The notes under the pieces are model-generated. The model searched no databases and was not told the DNA's origin. It saw nothing but the letters and a program-made list of their open reading frames with translations. A DNA stretch of 64,000 nucleotides. It comes from Alphaproteobacteria bacterium AO1-B (lineage in GTDB: Bacteria > Pseudomonadota > Alphaproteobacteria > Rhizobiales > Stappiaceae). Where the stretch lies: the NCBI GenBank assembly GCA_001890945.1, contig MLAX01000004.1:372001-436000 (forward strand). Direction: 5' to 3'. Both the position numbers and the translations under genes were made by a program. Shown here piece by piece: positions 16,333 through 24,843 of the stretch (position 1 is the stretch's first letter; every line of letters starts with the position of its first letter).

Positions 16333-17289
16333 ATGACACTCAAAAACAAATGGATTCAGCTCGCCATCCTGACCGCAATCATTGTCATCCTGCCGGCCTT
16401 TTTCCCGTCCGGATACTACTACCGTGTTGGCGCGCTTGTATTCGTGAATGCTCTATCCGTGGTCGGCTTGGTGATCCTGATCGGATACGCCGGACAGATC
16501 AGTTTGGGGCACGCGGGGTTCGCCGGGATTGGCGCATACGCCTGCGCCTTGGCACCGGTTCATCTCGGCATCCCGCCGGTCCTGGCCATTCTGCTCGGCG
16601 CTGCGATTTCTGCTGTGCTCGCCCTTCTGATCGGCCGCCCAATTCTGCGCTTGAAGGGCTACTATCTCGGCGTTGCAACGCTTGGATTTGGTATTCTGGT
16701 CTCCATGGTGCTCTCCAATGAACGCGGATTGACCGGTGGCCCGGATGGAATGTCCGTTCCAAGTCTTGGTCTGCGTCCAATCCTCAGGGACATAGGGCTT
16801 CGTCTGTCCGGTGGCGAATTCTGGTACATCTTTAATGCGGCCGCGCTTTTGATCGGGATCTGGATTGCACTCAATCTCTACCAGAGCGCGACCGGGCGGG
16901 CGATGCGGGCCCTGCACGGGTCAGAGACTGCAGCACAAACCGTCGGCATTGATGTCGCGCGTTTCAAGCTGCAAGCGTTCATCATCTCAGCTGTCTACGC
17001 GTCGGTCGGCGGATCGCTTCTGGCCTTGCAGAACGGTTTTATCACACCGGATGTCGCGGGTTTCATGCACTCGGTGGAAATGGTTACCATGGCTGTGCTC
17101 GGAGGTGTCGGCTCGGTCCTCGGTGCAACATTCGGCGCAGCTGTTCTGACGCTCTTGCCGCAGATTCTGACCGTGTTCCACGACTATGAGCATCTGGTGC
17201 TTGGTCTCGTGATGATCCTGGTGATGATCTTCCTGCCGCTTGGCCTTCTGCCGTCCCTTGCAGCGCGTATCAGATGGAGGGGTGTCTGA
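16333..17289 (+). CDS. Branched-chain amino acid-type ABC transporter permease, LivM type
   Basis: A 318-residue inner-membrane permease of the LivM family, with the landmark GYAGQISLGHAGFAGIGAYA near residues 55-75 and the loop TMAVLGGVGSVLGATFGAAVLTLLPQ. The ATG at 16333 is preferred; a GTG one codon earlier is equally possible. Its stop overlaps the start of the LivG-type gene by one base (TGATG). Confidence 0.93.
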   Translation: MTLKNKWIQLAILTAIIVILPAFFPSGYYYRVGALVFVNALSVVGLVILIGYAGQISLGHAGFAGIGAYACALAPVHLGIPPVLAILLGAAISAVLALLIGRPILRLKGYYLGVATLGFGILVSMVLSNERGLTGGPDGMSVPSLGLRPILRDIGLRLSGGEFWYIFNAAALLIGIWIALNLYQSATGRAMRALHGSETAAQTVGIDVARFKLQAFIISAVYASVGGSLLALQNGFITPDVAGFMHSVEMVTMAVLGGVGSVLGATFGAAVLTLLPQILTVFHDYEHLVLGLVMILVMIFLPLGLLPSLAARIRWRGV

Positions 17290-18071
17290 TGAGCATTCTC
17301 GAAATCAGCGGCCTTGGCATCAGTTTCGGCGGGCTCCGGGCGGTGAACGATGTCGGGTTTTCAGTCAAACCGGGTGAAATCGTATCGGTCATCGGACCAA
17401 ACGGGGCTGGCAAAACAACCCTCTTCAACATGATCTCCGGTGTCTATTTGCCGGATGCGGGTCACGTGAAACTGAACGGGGCGGACGTGACCGCCAAGGC
17501 TCCGCACCTTCTCGCGGAAAAGGGGCTAACACGGACTTTTCAGAACCTGCAGATTTTTCAGGAAATGACGGTTCTGGAAAATGTGGTCGCCGGATTTCAT
17601 CTGACGGAAAATCCGTCCGTTTGGGCTGATCTGTGGTCGCTCCCCTCTGCCCGGCGGCGGTCTGCGGAAGTGCGCGAACAGTCGCTGCTGTTTCTTGAAA
17701 AGGTGCATCTGTCAAAGGCTGCCGAGGAAGAGGCCGGGAACCTTTCATATGGTGCGCTCAAGCGCCTTGAGATCGCGCGTGCCCTGGCCGTTGGGCCGCA
17801 GGTTCTTCTGTTGGATGAACCGGCTGCTGGCTGCAATGCGGTCGAGACGGAAGAGATCGATGAGCTGATTGCGGAGCTCGCCAAGTCCGGCATCGCGATC
17901 CTGCTCGTGGAGCACGATATGAAAATGGTGATGCGGATCTCCAATCACATCGTGGTGCTGGATCACGGCGAAAAGATCGCTGAAGGCACGCCGGAGGACG
18001 TCTCCAGGAACCCGGATGTGATTGCCGCCTATCTCGGCACGGAAGAGGAGCCCGCCCATGTTGACGGTTGA
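17289..18071 (+). CDS. Branched-chain amino acid-type ABC transporter ATPase, LivG type
   Basis: A 260-residue ATPase. Walker A is GPNGAGKTTLFN, the signature is LSYGALKRLEIARAL and Walker B is VLLLDEPAAGCN. The Q loop lies in TRTFQNLQIF. In the family the residue after EPA is usually AG(L/M)N, so the Cys in AAGCN is a small deviation. The start is at 17289 with GGAGGGG upstream. The tail overlaps the LivF-type gene by 14 bases. Confidence 0.93.
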   Translation: MSILEISGLGISFGGLRAVNDVGFSVKPGEIVSVIGPNGAGKTTLFNMISGVYLPDAGHVKLNGADVTAKAPHLLAEKGLTRTFQNLQIFQEMTVLENVVAGFHLTENPSVWADLWSLPSARRRSAEVREQSLLFLEKVHLSKAAEEEAGNLSYGALKRLEIARALAVGPQVLLLDEPAAGCNAVETEEIDELIAELAKSGIAILLVEHDMKMVMRISNHIVVLDHGEKIAEGTPEDVSRNPDVIAAYLGTEEEPAHVDG

Positions 18072-18759
18072 GGGCCTGCGATCGGCCTATGGTCATATCG
18101 AGGTGCTGCACGGGATCGATCTGGAAGTGACATCCAGAGAGATCGTAACTGTGGTCGGCGCCAATGGAGCGGGCAAAACCACTTTGCTGAAATGCTTGTC
18201 CGGGACGCAGGCAGTCACCGGCGGAGACATCCGGTTTCGCGGCGATGCGCTGACAACCGTGCCCGCCTACAAGCGTTTGAAACGTGGATTGTCGCAATCG
18301 CCGGAGGGGCGCCAGATTTTCACGAACATCACGGTTGAAGAAAATCTGCGTCTCGGCGCGTTTCTATTTACGGATGATCGGGTCGAAAAGGACATGGAAG
18401 ACGCCTTCCAGATGTTCCCAATCCTGCGGGAAAAGCGGAACCTGGCAGCGGGTGGCCTTTCCGGTGGGCAACAACAGATGCTGGCGATTGCCCGTGCCTT
18501 GATGGGGCGGCCGCATTGTTTATTGCTGGATGAACCTTCGATGGGTCTGGCGCCTTTATTGGTCGCGCAAATCTTCGATGTGGTGAAGTCCCTGAGGGAA
18601 AAGGAAGTGACCGTTCTGCTGGTTGAACAGAACGCTTTTGGCGCTCTCAAGATCGCCGATCGAGGTTATGTCATGGAAACCGGCAGGATCACGCTTTCCG
18701 GTCCCTCCGATGAACTGATCGCCGATCCGCGTATCCGTGAAGCCTATCTTGGGATTTAA
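18058..18759 (+). CDS. Branched-chain amino acid-type ABC transporter ATPase, LivF type
   Basis: A 233-residue ATPase that pairs with the LivG-type subunit. Walker A is GANGAGKTTLLK, the signature LSGGQQQMLAIARAL, Walker B CLLLDEPSMGLAP, and the family-specific SPEGRQIFTNITVEENL is present. The ATG at 18058 follows GAAGAGGAG; a longer in-frame start lies fully inside livG. It ends the operon and its stop codon interlocks with that of the convergent LacI gene. Confidence 0.93.
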   Translation: MLTVEGLRSAYGHIEVLHGIDLEVTSREIVTVVGANGAGKTTLLKCLSGTQAVTGGDIRFRGDALTTVPAYKRLKRGLSQSPEGRQIFTNITVEENLRLGAFLFTDDRVEKDMEDAFQMFPILREKRNLAAGGLSGGQQQMLAIARALMGRPHCLLLDEPSMGLAPLLVAQIFDVVKSLREKEVTVLLVEQNAFGALKIADRGYVMETGRITLSGPSDELIADPRIREAYLGI

Positions 18760-19742
18760 AGAGCCGCTGTTGATTCCCGGATGACAAGGTCGCCGGAGAT
18801 TTCTTCATCTCCGGTGGCGTCTGCGGGTTCGAAGATCCGATCAATAACCGTGCGTGCCAAAGCGGCGGTCGGCTGGCGGATGGTTGTCAGCCTTGGCACA
18901 ACAAGGGCAGCCAGCGAGATGTCATCGAAACCTGTAACGGACAGGTCACCAGGGACGTCCAGTTTCAAGTCTCGAGCTGCGCGCAAAACCCCAATCGCCT
19001 GCTGGTCACTGGCCGCGGCAATTGCTGTCGGGCGATCACCGCTGTCCGCAGTTTCTGCAAGTATCTCCCGGCAGACCTCTTCGCCGGAATCATAATCGAA
19101 CTGGCCTGCGTGGATTGTCAGTTCGATTGGATCATCGGGTGTTGAGAGCGTCTTTATCCGGGTTACAAACCCTTCGCGGCGGCGGCGGGCGACATCCATG
19201 GTGTCCGGTCCGGCGATGTAGGCGATCCGCCGATGGCCAAGCTGATGGAGATGGTCGGCAATCTGGGCGGAGCCGTCGAAATGGTTTGTGCTGACCAGCG
19301 CATGATCACCAAGACGGCGGTCAAGCGACACGATTGGAACATCTGCTTCGTAAGGATGGTTGCTGTCTGATGTTGCAACAACGATGACACCGCGCACGGA
19401 GCGGTCCAACAAGGCCGCGATCTGGATCTTTTCGGTTTCCAGGTCGTCATCAGAATTCGCCAGCATTACCGAGTGGCTGCGGCTGGCCGCTTCCTTTTCG
19501 ATATCCTTGGCCAGTTGGGCAAAGAACGGGTTGGTAATATCGGGAACCACCAGCCCTACGACATCGATGCTGTTTGTGCGCAGTGCCCGGGCTGCCAGGT
19601 TGGGCTTGTAGCCAAGTTCGTCCATGGCAGCCTGCACTCGCAGCTTGAGCGGCTGTTTGACCGTATCGTTTTTCGCGAGGACCCTTGAAACCGTCCCGAC
19701 CGACACATCGGCTTTGCGCGCGACATCCTTTATGGTCGGCAT
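18756..19742 (-). CDS. LacI-family transcriptional regulator, probably of the ribose-type operon
   Basis: A 328-residue repressor. The helix-turn-helix is at the very N-terminus (MPTIKDVARKADVSVGTVSRVL), followed by the hinge helix KPNLAARALRT and a periplasmic-binding-protein-like sugar domain. The ATG at 19742 is chosen because it places the DNA-binding domain at residue 1 as in the family; a longer frame upstream is unrelated. It is last in the minus-strand group rbsB-A-C-K-lacI. A textbook LacI-type palindrome at 24499-24512 in front of rbsB is its probable operator. Confidence 0.9.
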   Translation of the reverse strand: MPTIKDVARKADVSVGTVSRVLAKNDTVKQPLKLRVQAAMDELGYKPNLAARALRTNSIDVVGLVVPDITNPFFAQLAKDIEKEAASRSHSVMLANSDDDLETEKIQIAALLDRSVRGVIVVATSDSNHPYEADVPIVSLDRRLGDHALVSTNHFDGSAQIADHLHQLGHRRIAYIAGPDTMDVARRRREGFVTRIKTLSTPDDPIELTIHAGQFDYDSGEEVCREILAETADSGDRPTAIAAASDQQAIGVLRAARDLKLDVPGDLSVTGFDDISLAALVVPRLTTIRQPTAALARTVIDRIFEPADATGDEEISGDLVIRESTAAL

Positions 19743-19821
19743 AGACAGGCTTCTCCCTAAATACAGTAGTTGCAGCCAACTGCGGGCTGCTGTTCTTTTT
19801 ACTGCCTCTTTTATGCCAGCG

Positions 19822-20748
19822 CTATACCAGGTCGGGCGTGTAGAACCGGTCGACCTCGATGCGGGTCGGCAGAGAAGCCGATGCACCCTTTCGGGTGGTT
19901 GCAAGGGCCGCAGCATGCATAGCAAATCGTATCGCGGACCGCATTGAGGAACCCTCTGAGAGCGCAGTTGCCAGCGCGCCGTTAAAGCAATCCCCGGCAG
20001 CCACCGTGTCAATTGCAGTCACACTCGGAGCAGGTTCCACGCCGTCCTCATCTCCAAAGGACCAGGCGACGCCTTTTTCTCCAAGGGTAATGACCGCACC
20101 ACTCAGTCCGAAAGAGCGCAGATGCCGTGCGCCGTCGCCGGCTTCGTCCAGCGTTTCTGGTGTTTTTCCCAAGATGGCACCAGCCTCACTTGCGTTCGGA
20201 GTCAGCACATCAAAAGCGGCAATCACATCATTGGTCCAGGCCGGGTGAGGGGCTGGAGCTGGATCCATAATCACCAAAGCGCCACCAGCGCGTGCAAGTT
20301 CCGCGGCTTTCAATGACGTTTCCAGGCTGATTTCATTTTGCAGGAGGACGACACAGCTTTGGCTTAACTGGTTTGAATGCGACGCAAGGTCTTCGGGCTG
20401 CAACTGACCATTGGCGCCACTTGCCAACCGGATGATGTTGTCGCCGTCTGGTCCAACATCGATGAATGCCATTCCTGTTCCGCAATCGCGTTTTTCGATC
20501 AGTTCCGCGGCGACGTTGAACGCTGCCAGCTGATCTGCGGCAACACGACCAAAACCGTCTCCCCCAACTGCGCCGATCATCGTGGCATTGGCGCCGAGCT
20601 TGGTCGCTGCAACAGCCTGATTTGCGCCTTTGCCACCCAATGTATTGGCGGTTTCCCGGACCATCACGGTTTCACCGATTTTTGGCCAGCGATCGAGATA
20701 GCTGAAGAGGTCGATGTTTATGCTGCCAACGACAGTAACCGGCTTCAA
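19822..20748 (-). CDS. rbsK: Ribokinase (PfkB family)
   Basis: A 308-residue sugar kinase that would phosphorylate ribose (or a related pentose) after uptake. PfkB landmarks are the N-terminal GSINIDLF, the GGKGANQAVAATKLGA loop near residue 39 and the C-terminal active-site motif DTVAAGDCFNGALA with its catalytic Asp. The start codon appears to be TTG at 20748, with GGAG upstream. Located between the transporter genes and the LacI gene. Ribose is the likeliest substrate, but related PfkB kinases for other sugars cannot be excluded. Confidence 0.88.
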   Translation of the reverse strand: MKPVTVVGSINIDLFSYLDRWPKIGETVMVRETANTLGGKGANQAVAATKLGANATMIGAVGGDGFGRVAADQLAAFNVAAELIEKRDCGTGMAFIDVGPDGDNIIRLASGANGQLQPEDLASHSNQLSQSCVVLLQNEISLETSLKAAELARAGGALVIMDPAPAPHPAWTNDVIAAFDVLTPNASEAGAILGKTPETLDEAGDGARHLRSFGLSGAVITLGEKGVAWSFGDEDGVEPAPSVTAIDTVAAGDCFNGALATALSEGSSMRSAIRFAMHAAALATTRKGASASLPTRIEVDRFYTPDLV

Positions 20749-20796
20749 AATTACGCTCCGCTCATGGGGTTCGGATTGTGTATACCGTATTATTTT

Positions 20797-20825
20797 GCCT
20801 CAGCGGAAGATGTGTCCGCTGAGGC
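20797..20825. other. Intercistronic stem-loop between rbsC and rbsK
   Basis: GCCTCAGCGGA and TCCGCTGAGGC make a perfect 11-base-pair stem with a 7-base loop in the 92-base gap between rbsC and rbsK. On the minus-strand transcript no T run follows, so partial termination or RNA protection is more likely than full termination. Confidence 0.6.
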
Positions 20826-20840
20826 TTTAAATATAGGCGA

Positions 20841-21839
20841 TCAAGTCGCGGCGTATTTGGCGCGGTAATGATCAAGGATGACTGCAAAGATGATGACCAC
20901 ACCGGTAATCATCTGGCGCATGAAGTCGCTCAGCCCGATTAGGATCAAGCCGTTTGCGAGCACACCAATGATGAAAGCGCCGAGCAGTGTCCCGATTACC
21001 GAACCCCGCCCGCCGCTCAAACTGGTGCCACCGATGATCACCGCAGCAATGGCATTGAGTTCAAAACCGATCCCGGCGATCGGGCTGGAGATGTTGAGGC
21101 GGGCCATATAGACAACGGCCGCGATGCCAGCTGTGAAGCCGCAGATGGTGAAGGCTGCAATCTTGTAACGACGCACCGAATGTCCAGCCAGGCGGACAGC
21201 TTCCTCATTGTTTCCAATGCCGTAAAGCAGACGCCCGAAGACCGTGAAGTTCAGGATGAACCAAGCCACGAACACCAGGACCAGCGCCACCAGGAATACG
21301 ACAGGCACGCCATAGATCATTGCGGACCCGAATTCCTCAAAGGCATACGGGAAGGAGTAGATTGTCTGCGCATCGGAGACCTGCAATGCCGCACCGCGGG
21401 CAATGTTCAGCATCCCTAGAGTAATGATGAACGACGGCAGCGCCCAATAAGCGCTGATGGCGCCGTTAATGAACCCGCACAGGACACCGGTCAGCGTTGC
21501 GGCAATAACTGCAAGCGCGATTGCTTCTGCCGGTCCAAATCCGGGAAGGGTGATGGCTTTGCCGGCCACGACCGCTGCAAACGCCATCACCGACCCCACC
21601 GACAGGTCAATGCCGCCGATTAGAATGACAAAGGTCATGCCGACAGCGAGGACCAGATTGATGGTGATCTGGGTTAAAATGTTGGTGATGTTGTTCGGCG
21701 TCAGAAAGTGTTCGGTGAACACGGAAAAGAAAATGATCAGAGCCAGCAAGGCGAGGCCGATGCCCGCGTTTTGCAAAACTGTCCGGACGGAAAATCTGGA
21801 TGGAGCCGTTAGCGTATCGGTTGTTGTCTGGAGTGTCAT
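20841..21839 (-). CDS. rbsC: Ribose-type sugar ABC transporter permease
   Basis: A 332-residue inner-membrane permease of the RbsC/XylH class with eight to ten hydrophobic helices. Family markers are VGMTFVILIGGIDLSVGSVMAF and the later GTSLSGGRGSVIGTLLGAFIIGVLANGL. Its start overlaps the ATPase stop by 4 bases (ATGA). Confidence 0.93.
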   Translation of the reverse strand: MTLQTTTDTLTAPSRFSVRTVLQNAGIGLALLALIIFFSVFTEHFLTPNNITNILTQITINLVLAVGMTFVILIGGIDLSVGSVMAFAAVVAGKAITLPGFGPAEAIALAVIAATLTGVLCGFINGAISAYWALPSFIITLGMLNIARGAALQVSDAQTIYSFPYAFEEFGSAMIYGVPVVFLVALVLVFVAWFILNFTVFGRLLYGIGNNEEAVRLAGHSVRRYKIAAFTICGFTAGIAAVVYMARLNISSPIAGIGFELNAIAAVIIGGTSLSGGRGSVIGTLLGAFIIGVLANGLILIGLSDFMRQMITGVVIIFAVILDHYRAKYAAT

Positions 21840-23419
21840 TGGCTGTTTCCTCCGGCCAGTTCGGTTTGCCCGTAGGCCAGTTTCAGGATGTTTTCTTCAG
21901 AGAAATCGGCGCGCTGAAGCGAGCCCTGGATCTGGTGTTCGGCAAGAACGAGAATGCGATCTGCCAGCGTCATGAGTTCCGGCATTTCGGACGAGACCAC
22001 CAAAAGAGCAACGCCGTTGCGGGCCAGATCTTTCAAGATCGCGTAGATTTCAGCCTTTGCGCCGACATCGACGCCTCTGGTGGGCTCATCCAGCAACAGG
22101 ACCTTTGGGTCACGTGCGAGCCACTTGGCCAGCACCACCTTTTGCTGGTTTCCGCCAGACAGGCTTGAGGCAGGGTCGGCTGTCTTGCCGTATTTAAGTT
22201 TCAGTTTTTCGCCGGCCTCCATGGCCTGGCGCCGCTCAGCTGCGAATTTGAGGAGACCGGATTGCGACACGGCCTTCATGTTTGCGAGCGAGACGTTGGC
22301 CGATATCGGCATATCGAGGATCAGGCCTTCGTCCTTACGGTCCTCGGTTACGAAGCCAATCCCGGCAGCTATGGCGTCGCCTGGACCTGAAAAACGGGCG
22401 GTCTTGCCATCCCGTTGAACTTCTCCGGACCGGATCGGATCAATTCCGAAAATTCCGCGCAGGATTTCAGTGCGGCCCGCTCCGACCAGCCCGGCGATCC
22501 CGACGATCTCGCCATAGCGCAAGTCAAAAGACATACCCGTTTCGGTCGGATTGGCCTGAGTGCAGATATTTTGGACACTTAGTGCGATGTCGCCGAAGGC
22601 TTTTTGTTCGTCACCGGAAACCATCTCCCCAGCAAGTTGGCGGCCGACCATTCTTTGGACAATACCGTCCGGCGTGGTCTCGGCGATCAGGTCAGTTGCG
22701 ATTGTGCGGCCGTTGCGAAACACCGTGACCCGATCACAGATTTCGAAGACTTCATCGAGGTGATGGGACACGAAAACGACTGTCACGCCGTCTTCCTTGA
22801 TCCGCGAGACAAGTTCGAAGAGACGCTTGGTTTCACGCTCCGTCAGTGTGGCGGTCGGTTCATCGAGGATCAGAATCTGGCTCTCGGACTGCAGTGCCCT
22901 TGCGATTTCAACAAGCTGCCGGTGGGCGATGCCAAGGGTGCTCACAGGGGCTTTGACATCGATATCAGTCAGCCCGATGGCGTCCAGCGCCTTGCGGGCA
23001 CGAGAGTTGAGTTCTTGCCGGTCCAGGAGCCCAAACCGGTTGCGTGGCAACTTCTCGATCGAGATGTTTTCCGCAATTGTTAGATGCTCAAGGAGATTGA
23101 ATTCCTGATGAACGACCTGGATACCGCGTTCCTTGGCCTCATGTGGCGACTGCGGGCGGTATGTCTGCCCGTCCAAGGAGATCGCACCGTGGTCGTGAGA
23201 GAAGACGCCAGACAGGATCTTAATCAAGGTGGACTTGCCAGCGCCATTTTCACCGACCAGCGCATGCACTTCTCCCTGTTCGAGGAAGAAGCTCACGCCG
23301 TCGAGGGCCTTCACACCGCCGAAGTATTTCTTCAGTCCTTCAACCGATAAAAACGGCGTGGAATGCGCAGGGGCCTGCGCCGCGGTTTGCGTCGCTGCTA
23401 CCATGGTGCGTCCAGTCAT
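21836..23419 (-). CDS. rbsA: Ribose-type sugar ABC transporter ATPase (two nucleotide-binding domains)
   Basis: About 527 residues with two ABC domains in tandem, as in RbsA/XylG/MglA. The first domain has Walker A GENGAGKSTLIK and Walker B ILILDEPTATLT. The second has the degenerate Walker A GLVGAGRTE normal for this family, the signature LSGGNQQKVVLAKWL and Walker B VLLLDEPTRGVD. The start is uncertain: an ATG at 23419, another at 23404 and a TTG at 23455 are in frame and none has a clear ribosome site. A strong hairpin lies just upstream. Confidence 0.9.
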   Translation of the reverse strand: MTGRTMVAATQTAAQAPAHSTPFLSVEGLKKYFGGVKALDGVSFFLEQGEVHALVGENGAGKSTLIKILSGVFSHDHGAISLDGQTYRPQSPHEAKERGIQVVHQEFNLLEHLTIAENISIEKLPRNRFGLLDRQELNSRARKALDAIGLTDIDVKAPVSTLGIAHRQLVEIARALQSESQILILDEPTATLTERETKRLFELVSRIKEDGVTVVFVSHHLDEVFEICDRVTVFRNGRTIATDLIAETTPDGIVQRMVGRQLAGEMVSGDEQKAFGDIALSVQNICTQANPTETGMSFDLRYGEIVGIAGLVGAGRTEILRGIFGIDPIRSGEVQRDGKTARFSGPGDAIAAGIGFVTEDRKDEGLILDMPISANVSLANMKAVSQSGLLKFAAERRQAMEAGEKLKLKYGKTADPASSLSGGNQQKVVLAKWLARDPKVLLLDEPTRGVDVGAKAEIYAILKDLARNGVALLVVSSEMPELMTLADRILVLAEHQIQGSLQRADFSEENILKLAYGQTELAGGNSQ

Positions 23420-23442
23420 ATCGTAATTGGAAGAGTTTGATT

Positions 23443-23474
23443 TGCCCCCGCCCAAGGCTGACCAAGCGGGGGCA
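23443..23474. other. Intercistronic stem-loop between rbsB and rbsA
   Basis: TGCCCCCGC and GCGGGGGCA form a perfect 9-base-pair GC-rich stem with a 14-base loop, starting 11 bases past the rbsB stop on the minus strand. It could cover the translation start region of rbsA or protect the rbsB message. Confidence 0.65.
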
Positions 23475-23485
23475 CATGGGGCCGA

Positions 23486-24406
23486 TTATTGAGCGGCCAC
23501 CAATTCGATCGGGGTTTTGACCCAACCTTTGAGTTCATCACCGCCGCCGACGACCTCGAGCGCCAGATCAATGGCGTTTGCGGCCATGTCGGTGCCGAAT
23601 TGGTCGACAGTTGCCAGCATCCGGCCGTCCTCGATCATCGGGCTTACAGCCGGGATGTTGTCGAAACCGACAACCATAATGTCGGTGCGGCCAGCGCTTT
23701 CCAGCGCCTTCACCACGCCGATGGCCATGGAATCGTTGGCAGCCATCACGCCCTGGATGTCCGGGTGTGCGGTCAACATGTTGGAGAAGACGGTGTTGGC
23801 TTCTTCTGTTTCCCAATGCGCGGTGCGGCTGTCGAGAAGGTCGAGCTTGTATTCTGCGACCGAGTCTTCAAAGCCCATGCGGCGCTGGTTGGCATTGTCT
23901 GCGCCCGGGTTGCCCTCGATGATGACGACCTTGCCGCCTTCCCCAAGTTTTTTGCCCAATGCATCGCCGGCAAGTTTCGCACCACCGCGGTTGTCCGGGC
24001 CGACAAACGCCAGCTCGATGCCCTGTTGTTTCTTGGCATTTTCATCGAGCGCGACGTCGAAGTTGACCACGACAATGCCCGCTTCCATCGCCTTCTTCAG
24101 CGGGCGCACCATGGCACGGCTGTCAGCAGGAGCCACCACAATTGCATCCACGCCCTGCGTGATAAAGTTTTCGACGGCGTTGATCTGGCTCTCGAAGTCG
24201 GTTTCGTTCTGCATGCCGACGGCCAGAAGTTCATAGTCGCTACGCATTTCCTGGTGGGCTTCGGCACCTGCCATCATGTTTTGAAAGAACTCGTTTGCGA
24301 GCGATTTCATGATCAGGCCGACTTTCGGCTTGTCATCTGCCATGGCGGTGCCAGCGAGCAAAGCGAGACCGGTCGCTGCGGCGGCAGCGAGCTTGAATAT
24401 CTTCAT
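23486..24406 (-). CDS. rbsB: Ribose-type sugar ABC transporter, periplasmic binding protein
   Basis: A 306-residue secreted binding protein. The signal peptide is MKIFKLAAAAATGLALLAGTAMA (cleavage near residue 23). The mature domain has VGLIMKSLANEFFQNMMAGAEAH and the segment NFITQGVDAIVVAPADS of the RbsB/periplasmic sugar-binding family. It is the first gene of the minus-strand operon and faces the palindromic operators at 24499-24533. Ribose is suggested by the linked ribokinase. Confidence 0.9.
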   Translation of the reverse strand: MKIFKLAAAAATGLALLAGTAMADDKPKVGLIMKSLANEFFQNMMAGAEAHQEMRSDYELLAVGMQNETDFESQINAVENFITQGVDAIVVAPADSRAMVRPLKKAMEAGIVVVNFDVALDENAKKQQGIELAFVGPDNRGGAKLAGDALGKKLGEGGKVVIIEGNPGADNANQRRMGFEDSVAEYKLDLLDSRTAHWETEEANTVFSNMLTAHPDIQGVMAANDSMAIGVVKALESAGRTDIMVVGFDNIPAVSPMIEDGRMLATVDQFGTDMAANAIDLALEVVGGGDELKGWVKTPIELVAAQ

Positions 24407-24498
24407 TATTTCCTCCCAAAGAAGACTGCCGTCCCTCTATCCAGACTGGCAGGTGAACAGGCTCCTAAGTGAAAGCATGACTCCAGAAACAGGTCAAT

Positions 24499-24512
24499 AT
24501 GAAACGTTTCAT
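24499..24512. promoter_or_regulatory. LacI-type operator upstream of rbsB
   Basis: ATGAAACGTTTCAT is a perfect 14-base palindrome with the central CG typical of LacI/PurR/RbsR-family operators. It lies 93 bases upstream of rbsB and near the divergent nucleoside-transport operon. A LacI regulator is encoded at the end of the rbs group. Confidence 0.75.
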
Positions 24513-24513
24513 T

Positions 24514-24533
24514 TTTTTGAATGCATTCAAAAA
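24514..24533. promoter_or_regulatory. Perfect 20-base palindrome next to the LacI-type operator
   Basis: TTTTTGAATGCATTCAAAAA is a perfect 10+10 inverted repeat separated by one base from the LacI-type operator and abutting a possible -35 element. It differs from the first operator in its core (TGAATGCATTCA), so it could be a second site for the same repressor or belong to another regulator. Confidence 0.55.
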
Positions 24534-24564
24534 TTGACGCTATTTTTCATCTTTGAGGTATTCT
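24534..24564 (+). promoter_or_regulatory. Possible sigma-70 promoter for the nucleoside transporter operon
   Basis: TTGACG (24534-24539) and TATTCT (24559-24564) are separated by 19 bases, slightly longer than the usual 17. It points right, toward the BMP gene 280 bases away, and its -35 box directly abuts the 20-base palindrome, an arrangement suited to repression. Confidence 0.35.
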
Positions 24565-24715
24565 CCAGGCGTGCGGAAGTGTCTGATAAAACAAACTTAA
24601 ATGAGTTCTCCAAAAAGCTTAGGTGGTTGCTGGAAAATCATGACAACGAAAGATGTCGCGGCTAAAGATCCGGAAATTTCGCCTGTTGAGCCATGCGGCG
24701 TTTGCGAGAACCGCA

Positions 24716-24738
24716 CAAAAAACGAGCGCCGTTTTTTG
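24716..24738 (+). other. AT-rich hairpin in the leader of the nucleoside transporter operon
   Basis: CAAAAAACG and CGTTTTTTG form a 9-base-pair stem with a 5-base loop about 105 bases before the BMP start. It could act as a leader structure. I do not recognise a known purine or other riboswitch fold. The rest of 24565-24843 shows no convincing gene. Confidence 0.35.
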
Positions 24739-24843
24739 CCGTTTGTTCAAAAAAATTGCTCTAGCAGCCTCTGCTCAACTTGTGGGCACGCCAGATTTGT
24801 GATCATCTTTTAGAGTTAAAAAAAGCACTCCAGGGGTTTCCAG

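Noticed and set aside
19743-20012. A 90-residue N-terminal extension of the LacI regulator
   Set aside because: The helix-turn-helix of LacI proteins starts at residue 1-5; the extension overlaps the ribokinase end and has no similarity to any domain I know.
23489-24472. A 327-codon plus-strand frame opposite rbsB
   Set aside because: Antisense shadow of a binding-protein gene with a textbook signal peptide.
24601-24813. A 70-codon plus-strand frame with several Cys in the leader of the nucleoside operon
   Set aside because: No ribosome site, AT-rich low-complexity stretches and no recognisable family; it lies in a region better explained as a leader.
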